Assembly: GCA_041917055.1 (NCBI GenBank)
Contig: JAYRYJ010000010.1
Span: forward strand, 73,102-137,101
Length of the DNA stretch: 64,000 nucleotides
Reading direction: 5' to 3'
Source: Pseudaquidulcibacter sp041917055
Lineage (GTDB): Bacteria > Pseudomonadota > Alphaproteobacteria > Caulobacterales > Aquidulcibacteraceae
Shown: positions 28,230 to 37,272 of the stretch, piece after piece
Position numbering within the stretch: the stretch's first letter is position 1
Layout of the letters: the number at the start of each line of letters is the position of its first letter
The notes under the pieces: generated by a model
The model's database searches: none
What the model was told of the DNA's origin: nothing
What the model saw: only the letters and a program-made list of their open reading frames with translations
Position numbers and translations under genes: made by a program

Positions 28230-29408
28230 ATGGAGAGAAACTACAAAATCGCGGTTGCCGGCATTGGTTATGTCGGGCTGTCAAATGCTGTCCTATTGGC
28301 ACAACATAATGAAGTAGTTGCAATAGACTTGTCTCAAGAGCGCGTAGATGCTGTCAATAATAGAATTTCGCCACTAATTGACGCTGAGATAGAGGACTTT
28401 TTGAAAAATAAGAATCTTAATTTACGCGCGACCATGAATCCGCAAGAGGCCTATGAAAATGCCGATTTTGTAATTATTTCAACGCCAACAAATTATGATC
28501 CGGTTTCTAATTATTTTAATACTAAATCTATTGAGGCGGTTATCGCCGATGCGAATCGTATAAATCCAAACACAACAATCGTGATTAAGTCCACAATTCC
28601 GGTCGGATACGTCAAGGATGTTCGCGCGCGGATGGGTTTTGATAATATTATTTTTTCGCCGGAATTTTTGCGCGAAGGACGCGCTTTATATGACAATCTT
28701 CACCCATCGCGAATAATTATTGGGGAAAAAAGCCAGCGCGCAGAAATTTTCGCATCCCTTTTGACCCAAGGCGCGCAAAAAGAAAATATTCAGGTGATTT
28801 TCACCGGCTCGAGCGAGGCGGAGGCTGTTAAGTTATTTGCCAATACTTATTTAGCGATGCGGGTCTCATTTTTTAATGAACTTGATACTTACGCCGAAAC
28901 CCATAATTTGGAATCAGGAGATATCATTAAAGGCGTTTCTTTAGATCCACGTATTGGCGAGCATTATAATAATCCGTCGTTCGGTTATGGCGGTTATTGC
29001 CTTCCCAAAGATACAAAACAATTATTAGCCAATTATAGCCAGGTTCCACATACATTAATTCGTGCCATTGTTGAGGCGAATTCGACCCGCAAAGACCATA
29101 TTGCAGAGCGCGTTGTTGCCCTTAACCCGAAAACCGTTGGCGTTTATCGACTAACTATGAAATCGGGGTCCGATAATTTCCGCGAATCATCAGTCCAAGG
29201 CGTTATGAAGCGTATTAAGGCAAAAGGCATCGAAGTTATAGTCTATGAACCAGCCTATCCAGACGCTACATTTTTTCATTCCGAAGTTGTGAATGATTTC
29301 GAAACTTTCGCCGCCAAGAGCGATGTAATCCTTACAAATCGCTATCATAGCGAATTGGATCCATACAAGGACAAAGTCTATACGCGCGATATTTTTGGAA
29401 ACGATTGA
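28230..29408 (+). CDS. ugd: UDP-glucose 6-dehydrogenase
   Basis: Oxidises UDP-glucose twice with NAD+ to UDP-glucuronate, a precursor of acidic capsule and O-antigen sugars. The N-terminal NAD site is IAVAGIGYVGLSNAVLLA. FSPEFLREGRALYDNLHPSR is the conserved central motif, and the catalytic Cys is in YGGYCLPKDTKQL near residue 256. 392 residues is the shorter bacterial form. GGAG lies close to the ATG (TTTAGGAGTAAATA). It gives the best clue to the glycan: it should contain glucuronic acid or a sugar made from it. Confidence 0.95.
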   Translation: MERNYKIAVAGIGYVGLSNAVLLAQHNEVVAIDLSQERVDAVNNRISPLIDAEIEDFLKNKNLNLRATMNPQEAYENADFVIISTPTNYDPVSNYFNTKSIEAVIADANRINPNTTIVIKSTIPVGYVKDVRARMGFDNIIFSPEFLREGRALYDNLHPSRIIIGEKSQRAEIFASLLTQGAQKENIQVIFTGSSEAEAVKLFANTYLAMRVSFFNELDTYAETHNLESGDIIKGVSLDPRIGEHYNNPSFGYGGYCLPKDTKQLLANYSQVPHTLIRAIVEANSTRKDHIAERVVALNPKTVGVYRLTMKSGSDNFRESSVQGVMKRIKAKGIEVIVYEPAYPDATFFHSEVVNDFETFAAKSDVILTNRYHSELDPYKDKVYTRDIFGND

Positions 29409-29534
29409 TTATTTTTTGCAATCAACTAACGACCAACGCCCGACCAAGTTCAAAAAACTCTGTTTGGAATTAAAATGACGCGGATATTCTTCGTCATAAC
29501 GAAGTGTCTTGTGGCCTATTTTCGCACCACATAT

Positions 29535-29696
29535 TAGAGCGGCAATACTTCGATTGGAATCGGTCTGGCTGGTTCTTTTGCGTCATGACAACGAGTTTTT
29601 TCTTGCGATTATTCCAATATTATCGGCGAGAAAACCCACTGCTATACCACAAAACCCCTGCACCACTTCTGTTCCAGTCGAAGCGTCACCGCTCTA
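29535..29696 (+). repeat. 162-bp full-length palindromic element, copy 2
   Basis: From TAGAGCGGCAATACTTCGAT to CGAAGCGTCACCGCTCTA; centre ATTCCAATATTAT. It is in the opposite arm orientation to copy 1 and the same length. A frame in it (29509-29736) gives a protein similar to the frame in copy 1 (WLVLLRH..EFFL..IPILSA), which is the signature of the repeat and not of a gene. Confidence 0.85.
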
Positions 29697-29832
29697 TTTA
29701 GGCCACAAAAAGTGTGGGAAATTTCGCTTGATTTAATGGATAAAGTCAAATGTCTAGACAGGGTTCGCTTTTATTTTTTTAACTCAAACAAATCAATAAG
29801 TTACAAACTGTCCAGCTAATCCGTTTCGCAAT

Positions 29833-29872
29833 ATGCACACATCTGCGCACATGTGTGCGCAGATGTGTGCAT
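29833..29872. repeat. 40-bp palindrome, copy 2 (ATGCACACATCTGCGCACAT centre)
   Basis: Left arm ATGCACACATCTGCGCACAT pairs with its right arm at 19 of 20 positions. The inner 32 bases equal the palindrome at 17735 with few changes. The 893-base gap between ugd and the GT4 gene contains this palindrome and two 162/165-bp elements but no gene. Confidence 0.75.
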
Positions 29873-30029
29873 AATTGGTTTATGCGTTATCTTTTTCCTT
29901 TAAATACATAGTATTATTAAATCTTTGAGACATTCGCCCATTTGAGTTTTGAAAATAATCTGATTTTACCAGTTAAGCTCTGTATTAGAGTTTTAGCGTA
30001 TCCTGCACAGACCAAATTTTGAGCGTATC

Positions 30030-30194
30030 TAGAACGTTTCTAATTCAATCTGCATCGCTCTGACTTGTCCTTTTGCTGCGCCATATTTGAGTTTTTTCCC
30101 TTGAAGTATTCCAATACTCCTTCGGAAAAGAACTCAAAGCCGCGCCACAAAAATCCTACGCCATAGCAATTCAGCTTGAATTAGAAACGCTCTA
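30030..30194 (+). repeat. 165-bp full-length palindromic element, copy 3
   Basis: From TAGAACGTTTCTAATTCAAT to GAATTAGAAACGCTCTA with the centre AGTATTCCAATACT. It shares TTTGAGTTTTTTC and the ATTTTTGTGGC stretch with copies 1 and 2 although the outer arms differ. Starts TAG, ends CTA. Confidence 0.8.
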
Positions 30195-30301
30195 GTAATG
30201 TGATCACTTGGGACAGGACTCACTAATCATTCTGATGGCCTCAAGAAAAGCCTGTGCGGGTGACGCACAGAGCAAGTCTATTCTAACCATTTGAAATTGG
30301 T

Positions 30302-31603
30302 TCATGTCTCAAGGTTCAAGTCAAAAAACTGTTCTGTAATCGATCCTTTTAGGTTTTTTTCCACTGCATTGCGGCCATTTTCCGCGATTTGGTCCTTAAG
30401 TTTTGGATTATCAAACAATTGCCTTAATTTTTCTGCCGCCTCATTTTGATTTGGCTCATACCATTCTTGATTTGGTAGCCTATAAACGCCTTTTGCGACC
30501 TTCACTGGAATAGGTTTTCCCGAAATCGGCGCATATGCGTCACACGGCACTATTTCATTATTACCGGACCAATCAGTCGCAAGAACGGGAATAGAGTAGC
30601 GCATGGCTTCAAACAAATTCAGACCGAACCCTTCGGCGCGATGCAATGACGCATAGACATCACAGGCGCGATATAATTCGAACATCTCATTAATATCACC
30701 CTCGCTTTCCAAAATGCGGACCTTTACTGCGCTTTTGAGTGCGGCCTGTCTTAGACTGTAAAAATCTGCTTTTTCTCTTTCAGTGAACAGGCAACGAATA
30801 ATCAATAAAACGTCATCATCGGCACCAAAGACCAAATTCATGGCATTGATAAGACCAATCGGGTTTTTCCTTTCCATATTTGACAGCATTGAAAAACTTT
30901 GAAGAACCACAAAAGTGCTTGATGAAATTCCATATTTTTCACGAATTTGGTTTCTATTTAATTCAGTCTCATGCATGGGCAATAAAGCGACTGGATGCGG
31001 CGCGATACGAATTTTCTTGTCAATTTTGGCTTTGATTGCATTGCCGGAATATCGGCTTGGCGTCCAAATTTCATCGACAAACGCGCCGCATTTGGCCCAA
31101 TTTTGTGGAATTTCCGGCAATTCCCACACCCAATAGCCAATAGCATATTTATCTTTAAGTAAATTTGGGCCAATTCGCGCAATCGCGTGATAAACTGAAC
31201 CCGGATTTATTGCGTAAATAATGGCGTCACAAGAATTAATGCGCGCAGCAATATTTCGCATATCCAAAGGCGCGGATTTCGATGCTCCAATTTCAAAGGA
31301 AACATCGATTTTTTCATATTTTTTGCCGATTTTATCCAGTTCGAGACACAAGAGCCGAGACACCATTGCATGGCTTAAAACAGAATCAAAAGTGCCGATC
31401 ACCGCGATTTTTTCGATTTTTTTCGGCTTATTGACGCTTCGATTTTTATAAAACTTGAGGTTTTTCGCATCTCGCAAAGAATAATATATCTCAAATGGCA
31501 GTTTGCGAATTTCAAGGGGTAAACTTTGCCAAATTGCACGCAAAAGCGGTATATTTGCGAGCCGCTTTCTAAGGGAAATTAAAGAGATATCCTTGTTCTG
31601 CAT
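30302..31603 (-). CDS. Glycosyltransferase family 4
   Basis: 433 residues with the GT-B fold: IAVIGTFDSVLSHAMVSRLL at the start of the N-terminal Rossmann domain, GYWVWELPEIPQNW in the middle, and the C-terminal donor-site motif HRAEGFGLNLFEAMRYSIPVLATDWSGNNE (EX7E type) near residue 330. It is a retaining transferase of the GT4 group; the sugar is unknown. The ATG follows the GT2 stop by ten bases, and it is the last gene of a nudix-GT2-GT4 unit on the minus strand. Confidence 0.9.
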   Translation of the reverse strand: MQNKDISLISLRKRLANIPLLRAIWQSLPLEIRKLPFEIYYSLRDAKNLKFYKNRSVNKPKKIEKIAVIGTFDSVLSHAMVSRLLCLELDKIGKKYEKIDVSFEIGASKSAPLDMRNIAARINSCDAIIYAINPGSVYHAIARIGPNLLKDKYAIGYWVWELPEIPQNWAKCGAFVDEIWTPSRYSGNAIKAKIDKKIRIAPHPVALLPMHETELNRNQIREKYGISSSTFVVLQSFSMLSNMERKNPIGLINAMNLVFGADDDVLLIIRCLFTEREKADFYSLRQAALKSAVKVRILESEGDINEMFELYRACDVYASLHRAEGFGLNLFEAMRYSIPVLATDWSGNNEIVPCDAYAPISGKPIPVKVAKGVYRLPNQEWYEPNQNEAAEKLRQLFDNPKLKDQIAENGRNAVEKNLKGSITEQFFDLNLET

Positions 31604-31613
31604 ATATTTGTTT

Positions 31614-32918
31614 CTAAAGGTCTAGAAGGCACTTCATTTGCAGTTTTTCTTGTCTTTTGTCTAGAAATGACGGGAAAAAGCGTTGAGTGTGAATTTCGTC
31701 AAACCATTTTAAAAGAAACCTTTCTCTGTCTTGAAAATTTCTCATTTGAAATTCCAAACCGTTTTGATCTTTGCGCGTGCTAGATTCATTGTGAGTTGCA
31801 AAACTATCATAATTTATCAAGTTCCTGCCACCCATTTTTTTTGCCTTTAGGCAAAAATCTAAATCAGAGCATTCGACTTCATATCCATTATCATAGCCAT
31901 TCAATTTGTCGAAAAAACTCTTTGACACAAATTGCGCTGCACCGGTTAATGCAGGAACTTCGTGGATCCCCGTAAAAATTTGGCGAAAAACAAATGAATT
32001 TGTATCCATAGTGCGACCAATATGGCCCGCTATTCCACCAATTCCTAGACAAATTCCTAGATGTTGAGCGCGCAAATCCGGATATTTCATGGCCACGCCA
32101 ACAACGGACTCTGGGTTAGCTTTCGCAATACCAGCATTTAACAAAATTTCATCCGCATTGGGAAAAACCACATCATCATTTAATAGGATAAGCATTTCCC
32201 TTTGTGCAAAAGACGCACCAAAATTTATTAGGCGTGAATAATTGAATTCGCCATCGTCGTGCAAAATTAACGCGCCTTTGCCTTCTAATTCTTTGCAAAT
32301 CCCAATTGTTTTTGGGCATTGGCACTTATGCAAAATTATTATTAATTGCGCGCCGTCATCCAAAATTTCGACCAGATTTTTGCGGCATAAATTACTAAAT
32401 GTCGTGAAACTATTTCGGGTGGGAACAATGATTGTGCAATCCTTGGCTTCCGCTTTGTGAAATGGGGTTTTGACAGCCTCAATTGGCCAAAAATTGGACG
32501 CAAGAAAGGGCAAAACGACAGGCGAAATCAAAGACGAAATCCGTGAACAAATTCGTGCGGTGGCCCATGTCATTGAAGTCAATAGATTTGACGAGACGGT
32601 TGTTATTTTAGGGATTATCTGGTCGATTTTTCCGACTATATAAACGATAATTTCGCTTTCACCCATTTTGGGTGCAATTGCCAAAACCTGATTACCTTTG
32701 GAAAAATTTATGTATTCACGATACTCAATACCGTCACGAATTCGAACAATTTTTAAAGTGAAGAAATGATTTTTCTCTAGCCTTCCGACTTTAAGAAATA
32801 GCGGCTTCTCGCCTTTCTCTAGGCGAATAAATTCGTGGATTTTGATTTGAGCCTTGGCCTCATTTCGCTCGGAATCAAGGGAATCATTCGCCATATTGTC
32901 AAACTTTTTATCGTGCAT
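31614..32918 (-). CDS. Glycosyltransferase family 2 (rhamnosyltransferase-like) with N-terminal extension
   Basis: 434 residues from the ATG at 32918; a TTG at 32924 would overlap the nudix stop codon (TTGA) and is also possible. The first 160 residues have no recognised domain. The GT2 domain starts at CTIIVPTRNSFTTFSNLC and contains FNYSRLINFGASFAQREMLILLNDDVVF (metal site NDD) and GYDNGYEVECSDLDFCLKAKKMG. This pattern is common to rhamnosyl- and related transferases in O-antigen and capsule loci. Translationally coupled to the nudix gene. Confidence 0.87.
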   Translation of the reverse strand: MHDKKFDNMANDSLDSERNEAKAQIKIHEFIRLEKGEKPLFLKVGRLEKNHFFTLKIVRIRDGIEYREYINFSKGNQVLAIAPKMGESEIIVYIVGKIDQIIPKITTVSSNLLTSMTWATARICSRISSLISPVVLPFLASNFWPIEAVKTPFHKAEAKDCTIIVPTRNSFTTFSNLCRKNLVEILDDGAQLIIILHKCQCPKTIGICKELEGKGALILHDDGEFNYSRLINFGASFAQREMLILLNDDVVFPNADEILLNAGIAKANPESVVGVAMKYPDLRAQHLGICLGIGGIAGHIGRTMDTNSFVFRQIFTGIHEVPALTGAAQFVSKSFFDKLNGYDNGYEVECSDLDFCLKAKKMGGRNLINYDSFATHNESSTRKDQNGLEFQMRNFQDRERFLLKWFDEIHTQRFFPSFLDKRQEKLQMKCLLDL

Positions 32919-32920
32919 AA

Positions 32921-33499
32921 TCAATTAAATAGATTAAGTTTGGCGTATTGCAAAAGAATAATGGTTTTTGCGTCTTGAATTTCGAAATTCTCAATCATGG
33001 CGAAAGCATCATCAAAATTTATCTCGATAATTTCTATTTCTTCGCCTTCGTACGGATGTCCACCACCTTTGCTCACTTTGTCATTTTGCGAATATTGCGC
33101 GACAAAGAGATGCATTTTCTGCGTATTTGCGCCCGGGCTAACAAAGGCACGCATGACTTCCGTCACTTTTTCTATACGAAATCCGGTTTCTTCTTCGATT
33201 TCCATTATCATGCGTGTGTGCGGATTTTCTTTTTCCAATAGCCCGGCTGGAACTTCAATAAAATGGTCTTCGTGACCGTTTAAATATGTTGGAAGGCGAA
33301 ACTGACGAATTAGAATAATTGTGCGCTTTTCGAGATTATATAAAAGTGCCGCGACCCCATCGCCACAATCATATACCTCGCGCATTTGCTTTTGCCATTC
33401 ATTGTTTTCGCGTAGATACAAAATATCATAGCGCTTAAGGCTAAAATGATTATCGCTTAAAACACTTATTTTCTGAACTTCGATTTTTGGGGCATCCAT
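32921..33499 (-). CDS. Nudix hydrolase, NudK/ADP-ribose-pyrophosphatase-like
   Basis: 192 residues. The Nudix box is read at VPAGLLEKENPHTRMIMEIEEETGF, with the catalytic glutamates in EIEEETG retained. The first box Glu is an Asn and the Arg is a Met, so the box is not canonical. The flanking VYDCGDGVAALLYNLEKRTIILIRQFRLPTY and AFVSPGANTQKMHLFVAQY match the NudK type (GDP-mannose/ADP-ribose hydrolases). As first gene of the GT2-GT4 unit it may clean up or tune nucleotide-sugar levels. Confidence 0.85.
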   Translation of the reverse strand: MDAPKIEVQKISVLSDNHFSLKRYDILYLRENNEWQKQMREVYDCGDGVAALLYNLEKRTIILIRQFRLPTYLNGHEDHFIEVPAGLLEKENPHTRMIMEIEEETGFRIEKVTEVMRAFVSPGANTQKMHLFVAQYSQNDKVSKGGGHPYEGEEIEIIEINFDDAFAMIENFEIQDAKTIILLQYAKLNLFN

Positions 33500-33558
33500 G
33501 AAACTCTAATATTGGCTAAAGCCGAAAAAGCCAAGATGATTCCCCATTTTAAAGCGTC

Positions 33559-33720
33559 TAGCGCATTTCCCGCTTTAGCTGACCCAGATGCCGCCGCAAT
33601 TTTGGTTCAGCTTTTGTGTTAAATTTCTTCGGTAATATTGGAATATTCCCAAGAAATTTAATGCGAAAGATGGAGCAAAAGGGCAAGGCAGGTGGGTCAG
33701 CTAAAGTGGGAAATGGGCTA
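33559..33720 (+). repeat. 162-bp full-length palindromic element, copy 4
   Basis: From TAGCGCATTTCCCGCTTTAG to AAGTGGGAAATGGGCTA; centre AATATTGGAATATT with the flanks TTTCTTCGGT and CCCAAGAAA. The arms differ from copies 1-3 but the core and length are the same. Confidence 0.85.
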
Positions 33721-33734
33721 AGCCTTCAAACGCC

Positions 33735-33759
33735 AAAAGCCCCCTTTTCGGGGGCTTTT
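33735..33759 (-). terminator. Rho-independent terminator of the P-II gene
   Basis: AAAAGCCCCC-TTTTC-GGGGGCTTTT, 20 bases downstream of the P-II stop codon on the minus strand; T-run is within the stem end. Confidence 0.85.
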
Positions 33760-33778
33760 GTTCCAAGGGAAGGAAAAA

Positions 33779-34123
33779 TCAACCGGTAACGGCGGCTGCG
33801 TCTTTTTCGCCGGTACGAATTCTTAGTGCCGCCTCAACATCAAGGACGAATATTTTGCCATCGCCGATTTTTGAAGTATTTGCGGCCTGTGAAATCGCCT
33901 CAACCAAACCTTCAACAGCATCGTCATTGACCACCGCCTCAATTTTCACTTTTGGCAAAAGTTTAACTTCATATTCCGCACCGCGATAAACTTCGGTTTT
34001 TCCTTTTTGGCGGCCATAGCCACGAACTTCCGTAACAGTAAGACCCGAAACACCAACATCACCTGCCGCGTCCAAAACAGCGTCAAGGCGAGACGGCTTA
34101 ATGATTGCCATAATCAATTTCAT
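33779..34123 (-). CDS. Nitrogen regulatory protein P-II (GlnB/GlnK)
   Basis: 114 residues starting MKLIMAIIKPSRLDAVLDA; GGGGGT lies eight bases upstream, so the 135-residue frame is too long. The T-loop YGRQKGKTEVYRGAEYEVKLLPK has Tyr51 for uridylylation; the C-terminal signature KIGDGKIFVLDVEAALRIRTGE is complete. It senses 2-oxoglutarate, ATP and ADP and controls glutamine synthetase and ammonium transport. Neither glnA nor amtB is adjacent, so GlnB and GlnK cannot be told apart. The gltDB operon elsewhere in the window is part of the same assimilation pathway. Confidence 0.95.
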   Translation of the reverse strand: MKLIMAIIKPSRLDAVLDAAGDVGVSGLTVTEVRGYGRQKGKTEVYRGAEYEVKLLPKVKIEAVVNDDAVEGLVEAISQAANTSKIGDGKIFVLDVEAALRIRTGEKDAAAVTG

Positions 34124-34243
34124 ATAAACACCCCCAAAATCAAAAAAATCTCTAAACGACAATAAGTGATAAAGTGTTTTCCACATTATTCAAAGAAAAA
34201 GAAAATTGCGATTGCACAAAAGCGCACAATTTTTAGGCGACAA

Positions 34244-34987
34244 TCATTCATGTTTGCTGAAAATTGAGGCGGCATCCGCGGGCCTTAGCACTTTTAATTT
34301 TCGTGCGCTTTTGGGCGGCTCTATGAATTGCCGCTTAGAAAGTTCAAAATATAATAACCCGCCAAAGGTTGGGAATAGTTTCGGGCCGATTTTTTCAAAT
34401 CCGTCACTTATGGAATCATGCGCACCACAAAAAAGCGGCGGCGTGAATAAAACCCGTTTCGCACAATTCACGTTAAACATAGTATCGGACAATAATTTCA
34501 TTAATTGCGAGCGAGTAAAAGGGCGACCATGTCCAAATGGCGTTTTGTCACTTCGGGCCCAGGCACCGCGCCGATTGGGCAAAATTATTATCAACCGCCC
34601 TTCGGGCGCTAAGACCCGCCATAATTCGCGCAAAATCTGTTTCGGACTATCACTTTCCTCCAACGAATGTACACATAATATTTTGTCAAATTGCGCATCT
34701 TTGAACGGAAGAAATTGTGCCTCCCCGATAATATCGGGCTTTGCACTTTGACCAAGACCCAATAAGTCCGGCATTGGATTTTCGCCGAAAATCGGAAAAT
34801 AATTGATTGCAGTTTGCGGTCGTGAAATCAGTCTTTCTAAATGGGGAATGGTGAAGCCATATCCCAAAATGCTTTGATTGGAATTATTTGAAAAGTCGGC
34901 ATCCAAATTTTCACAAAGGATTTTTAACGCTTTTTTTCCCGCGCCGCTTCTATAAAAATCCTTGAAATCTTTGAGCGAAACCTGCAT
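34244..34987 (-). CDS. Class I SAM-dependent methyltransferase (methyltransf_11 type)
   Basis: 247 residues. The SAM loop is weakly kept as ILGYGFTIPHLERL near residue 40; the following acidic strand and VHSLEESDSPKQILRELWRVLAPEGRLIIILPNRRGAWAR near residue 108 are typical of Methyltransf_11 enzymes. It is divergent from gloB with 26 bases between starts. A methyltransferase next to gloB is recalled as a common pairing in Alphaproteobacteria; the substrate is unknown. Confidence 0.82.
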   Translation of the reverse strand: MQVSLKDFKDFYRSGAGKKALKILCENLDADFSNNSNQSILGYGFTIPHLERLISRPQTAINYFPIFGENPMPDLLGLGQSAKPDIIGEAQFLPFKDAQFDKILCVHSLEESDSPKQILRELWRVLAPEGRLIIILPNRRGAWARSDKTPFGHGRPFTRSQLMKLLSDTMFNVNCAKRVLFTPPLFCGAHDSISDGFEKIGPKLFPTFGGLLYFELSKRQFIEPPKSARKLKVLRPADAASIFSKHE

Positions 34988-35013
34988 TATTTACCGATTC
35001 AACAAGGTCAAAA

Positions 35014-35778
35014 ATGATAGAGGTTTTTCAATTCCCCTGCCTTAAAGATAATTATGGCTTTATTCTAAAAAATTCGCAAACCGGAAACTGCCTCTGTATC
35101 GATACGCCCGATGCCGATGCCATTATTAATTTTGCCGATCAAAACAGTCTAAAAATTTCGCACATATTTAATACACATTGGCATCCGGACCACGCCGGTG
35201 GCAATCAAAAAGTGGCCGATTATTTTGGTGCGCAATGTTATGGCCCCTGCGAAATCGCTAGTCACGGAATGCTTAATCATGTCGAACTTTTGGCTGGACA
35301 GACACTTGATTTTGACGGCGTAAAAATCGAAACCATGGAATTATCCGGACACACTTTTTCACAAATTGGCTATTATTTGCCGGATGAGAAAATTGTTTTT
35401 GTCGGTGATGCTTTGTTTGTTTTGGGCTGCGGACGGCTTTTTGAGGGAACGCCAATAATGGCCTATGCGGCGATGTTACGCCTTCATGATTTGCCCCCCG
35501 ATGTTTTGGTTTATTGTGCCCATGAATATTCATTGGCAAACGCAAAATTTTGCGCCTCATTAAACCTATCAAATCGGAAATTGGCAAAGCGTATCGTGGA
35601 AATTGAAAATCTGCGCGCCCAAAATCTTCCGACTGTTCCAACGAATATTGGCATTGAAAAAGCCACAAACCCTTTCATGCTCGCGGATTTAGAGAATTTG
35701 AAACGGGATTTGAATTTACACGGTCTAAGCAATGTCGATATTTTTGCCCATATTCGCAAACTTAAAGACAATTTTTAG
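35014..35778 (+). CDS. gloB: Hydroxyacylglutathione hydrolase (glyoxalase II)
   Basis: 254 residues; metallo-beta-lactamase fold. The metal site NTHWHPDHAGGN (HXHXDH) is near residue 55, with further ligands in MELSGHTFSQIGYYL and FVGDALFVLGCGRLFEGTP, and CAHEYSLANAKF as the family's substrate region. It hydrolyses S-lactoylglutathione to lactate and glutathione in methylglyoxal detoxification. The protein ends in RKLKDNF as usual. The bases TAGAGCATTTGG at the stop resemble an end of the palindromic elements but no partner arm follows. Confidence 0.94.
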   Translation: MIEVFQFPCLKDNYGFILKNSQTGNCLCIDTPDADAIINFADQNSLKISHIFNTHWHPDHAGGNQKVADYFGAQCYGPCEIASHGMLNHVELLAGQTLDFDGVKIETMELSGHTFSQIGYYLPDEKIVFVGDALFVLGCGRLFEGTPIMAYAAMLRLHDLPPDVLVYCAHEYSLANAKFCASLNLSNRKLAKRIVEIENLRAQNLPTVPTNIGIEKATNPFMLADLENLKRDLNLHGLSNVDIFAHIRKLKDNF

Positions 35779-35793
35779 AGCATTTGGTTTGGT

Positions 35794-37272
35794 TTAAAAC
35801 CCCATCCAATTCTTTTTCTGCGCGCCTTCTTCTGTACCAAGATTTTCCAGTGAATGGACACTTATTTCATCAAGACCAGGATCGTCTGGCACAAAGTTTT
35901 CTTTGGCTTCGGACATTTCGGTTTTAACAGGTTCTGAAATCGGCTTTATGGTGCGCGCGGCATTAAAACGTTCAAGGCGCGGATGGATTAATACGCCATT
36001 ATCGCCATAGGCCTCGACCATTCGTGCCCAGTCTTCATCTTCATACAAAAATGCGTTTCCTTCGGGGTCAAGGTCGGACCAATCGGGTTCGCGTGGCGCG
36101 ACGGCGGCCTTTTGCATATAATCATCATGCGCTTTTTTATCATTTTCCAAGATGGCAGCCTGCGCCGCAAGCGCCAGAAGCCTTGAAGTTGGTTTTTCTT
36201 TCAAAAGTCCTGTAAGAATTGATTTCGCCAATGCGGGTTCGTTATTGGCAATCGCATCCTCGATTTGCAAAATCTTGCTTTCGCGGTGATCGGGGCGCAA
36301 TTTTACCAGACCCTCCGCCCATTTAAGAATGTCCTTTTTATTCTCACCGGCTTTCAAGTCTTTATACGCCAGGGCGAGTGCTGGGTGCGGTTCTTGTGAC
36401 CAAGCATTTTCAATTGCCGAGGCCGCGGCCCAATCTTTTTTCAAAATATGATTAATACGCGCCGCCATTATTGCCGCGGGCGCAAAGCCCGGCGACACTT
36501 TTTGCGCGCGCAATGCACGCTCTTGAGAGGTTTCAAACTGCCCCTGTTTTTCAAAGCGATGCGCAGATGCGGTAAGAATAACGGCGCGGCGTCTTTGTGC
36601 AGTTTTTTTACCGATTAGGCCGCGCTTTTCAGCCTCGTCCAAAGTTGCGATTGCGCCTTCCCAATCGGCATTATTTATGCGTTCTTTGAACATCATTTCT
36701 AAAGGCCAAATTGCTTTTTTTGAAACTTGCAATGCGGCATCTGCGTGGGAAATTGCGGCGGCAAAATTGCCGGTTTTCGCGGCAATATCGGCAAGCCCCT
36801 TACGAGCTGCAGATTCAAAACCCGCAATTTGCGTCAATTCGCCATAAATTTTTTCGGCGGTCGCAGTATCTTCGGCACTGTTTGCGGCGCGGGCATAAAG
36901 CAATTTATGGGTTGGATTTTCCGACATCAAGGAATGCGCTTTTTGCGCATGGCGACGACTTTCAGAATTATCACCAGCGTCAGATGCCGCAAGTGACAGG
37001 CCGATTAATTCAATTGACTTCTTACGAGCTGCCTCAAGCTGTGATTTTTTCATTTTGGCGGGTAATGCAATGGTCCAGCCAATCAGACCCCAAAGTGCCG
37101 ATAATAAAAGCGTAAGAATGAAAAGTGCCAAAGCCGCAACAATCGGACGCACCGAAATATCGGCACTTCCACCCTGATAGACAATTTCACCCTTTTGGGT
37201 CGCAAGCCACATGAAACCGCCACCCAAAGCCAATAATAGGAAAATAAAGAACGCGAGTCTTAAAATTCTCAT
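35794..37272 (-). CDS. HemY-like TPR membrane protein
   Basis: 492 residues. Two N-terminal membrane helices (LRLAFFIFLLLALGGGFMWLA and IVAALALFILTLLLSALWGLIGW) precede TPR repeats at about residues 90-380 (LSLAASDAGDNSESRRHAQKAHSLM, KIYGELTQIAGFESAARKGLADIAA). The C-terminal tail contains the alphaproteobacterial motif PREPDWSDLDPEGNAFLYEDEDWARMVEAYGD. HemY of this type was named from heme operons; its biochemical role is unsettled. Its start overlaps the mic60 stop as ATGA. Confidence 0.92.
   Translation of the reverse strand: MRILRLAFFIFLLLALGGGFMWLATQKGEIVYQGGSADISVRPIVAALALFILTLLLSALWGLIGWTIALPAKMKKSQLEAARKKSIELIGLSLAASDAGDNSESRRHAQKAHSLMSENPTHKLLYARAANSAEDTATAEKIYGELTQIAGFESAARKGLADIAAKTGNFAAAISHADAALQVSKKAIWPLEMMFKERINNADWEGAIATLDEAEKRGLIGKKTAQRRRAVILTASAHRFEKQGQFETSQERALRAQKVSPGFAPAAIMAARINHILKKDWAAASAIENAWSQEPHPALALAYKDLKAGENKKDILKWAEGLVKLRPDHRESKILQIEDAIANNEPALAKSILTGLLKEKPTSRLLALAAQAAILENDKKAHDDYMQKAAVAPREPDWSDLDPEGNAFLYEDEDWARMVEAYGDNGVLIHPRLERFNAARTIKPISEPVKTEMSEAKENFVPDDPGLDEISVHSLENLGTEEGAQKKNWMGF

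Noticed and set aside
29509..29736. 75-codon frame on the plus strand after ugd
   Set aside because: It is the translation of palindromic element copy 2; no ribosome site.
19603..33499. Genomic island integrated at tRNA-Leu
   Set aside because: The tRNA is 9 kb away, no duplicated tRNA end and no integrase gene are seen; core genes lie between.
34206..34751. 181-codon frame opposite the methyltransferase next to gloB
   Set aside because: No family resemblance and no ribosome site; the minus-strand protein has methyltransferase motifs.
35776..35795. TAGAGCATTTGG at the gloB stop as another palindromic element
   Set aside because: It resembles an element end, but no complementary arm follows within the expected distance.
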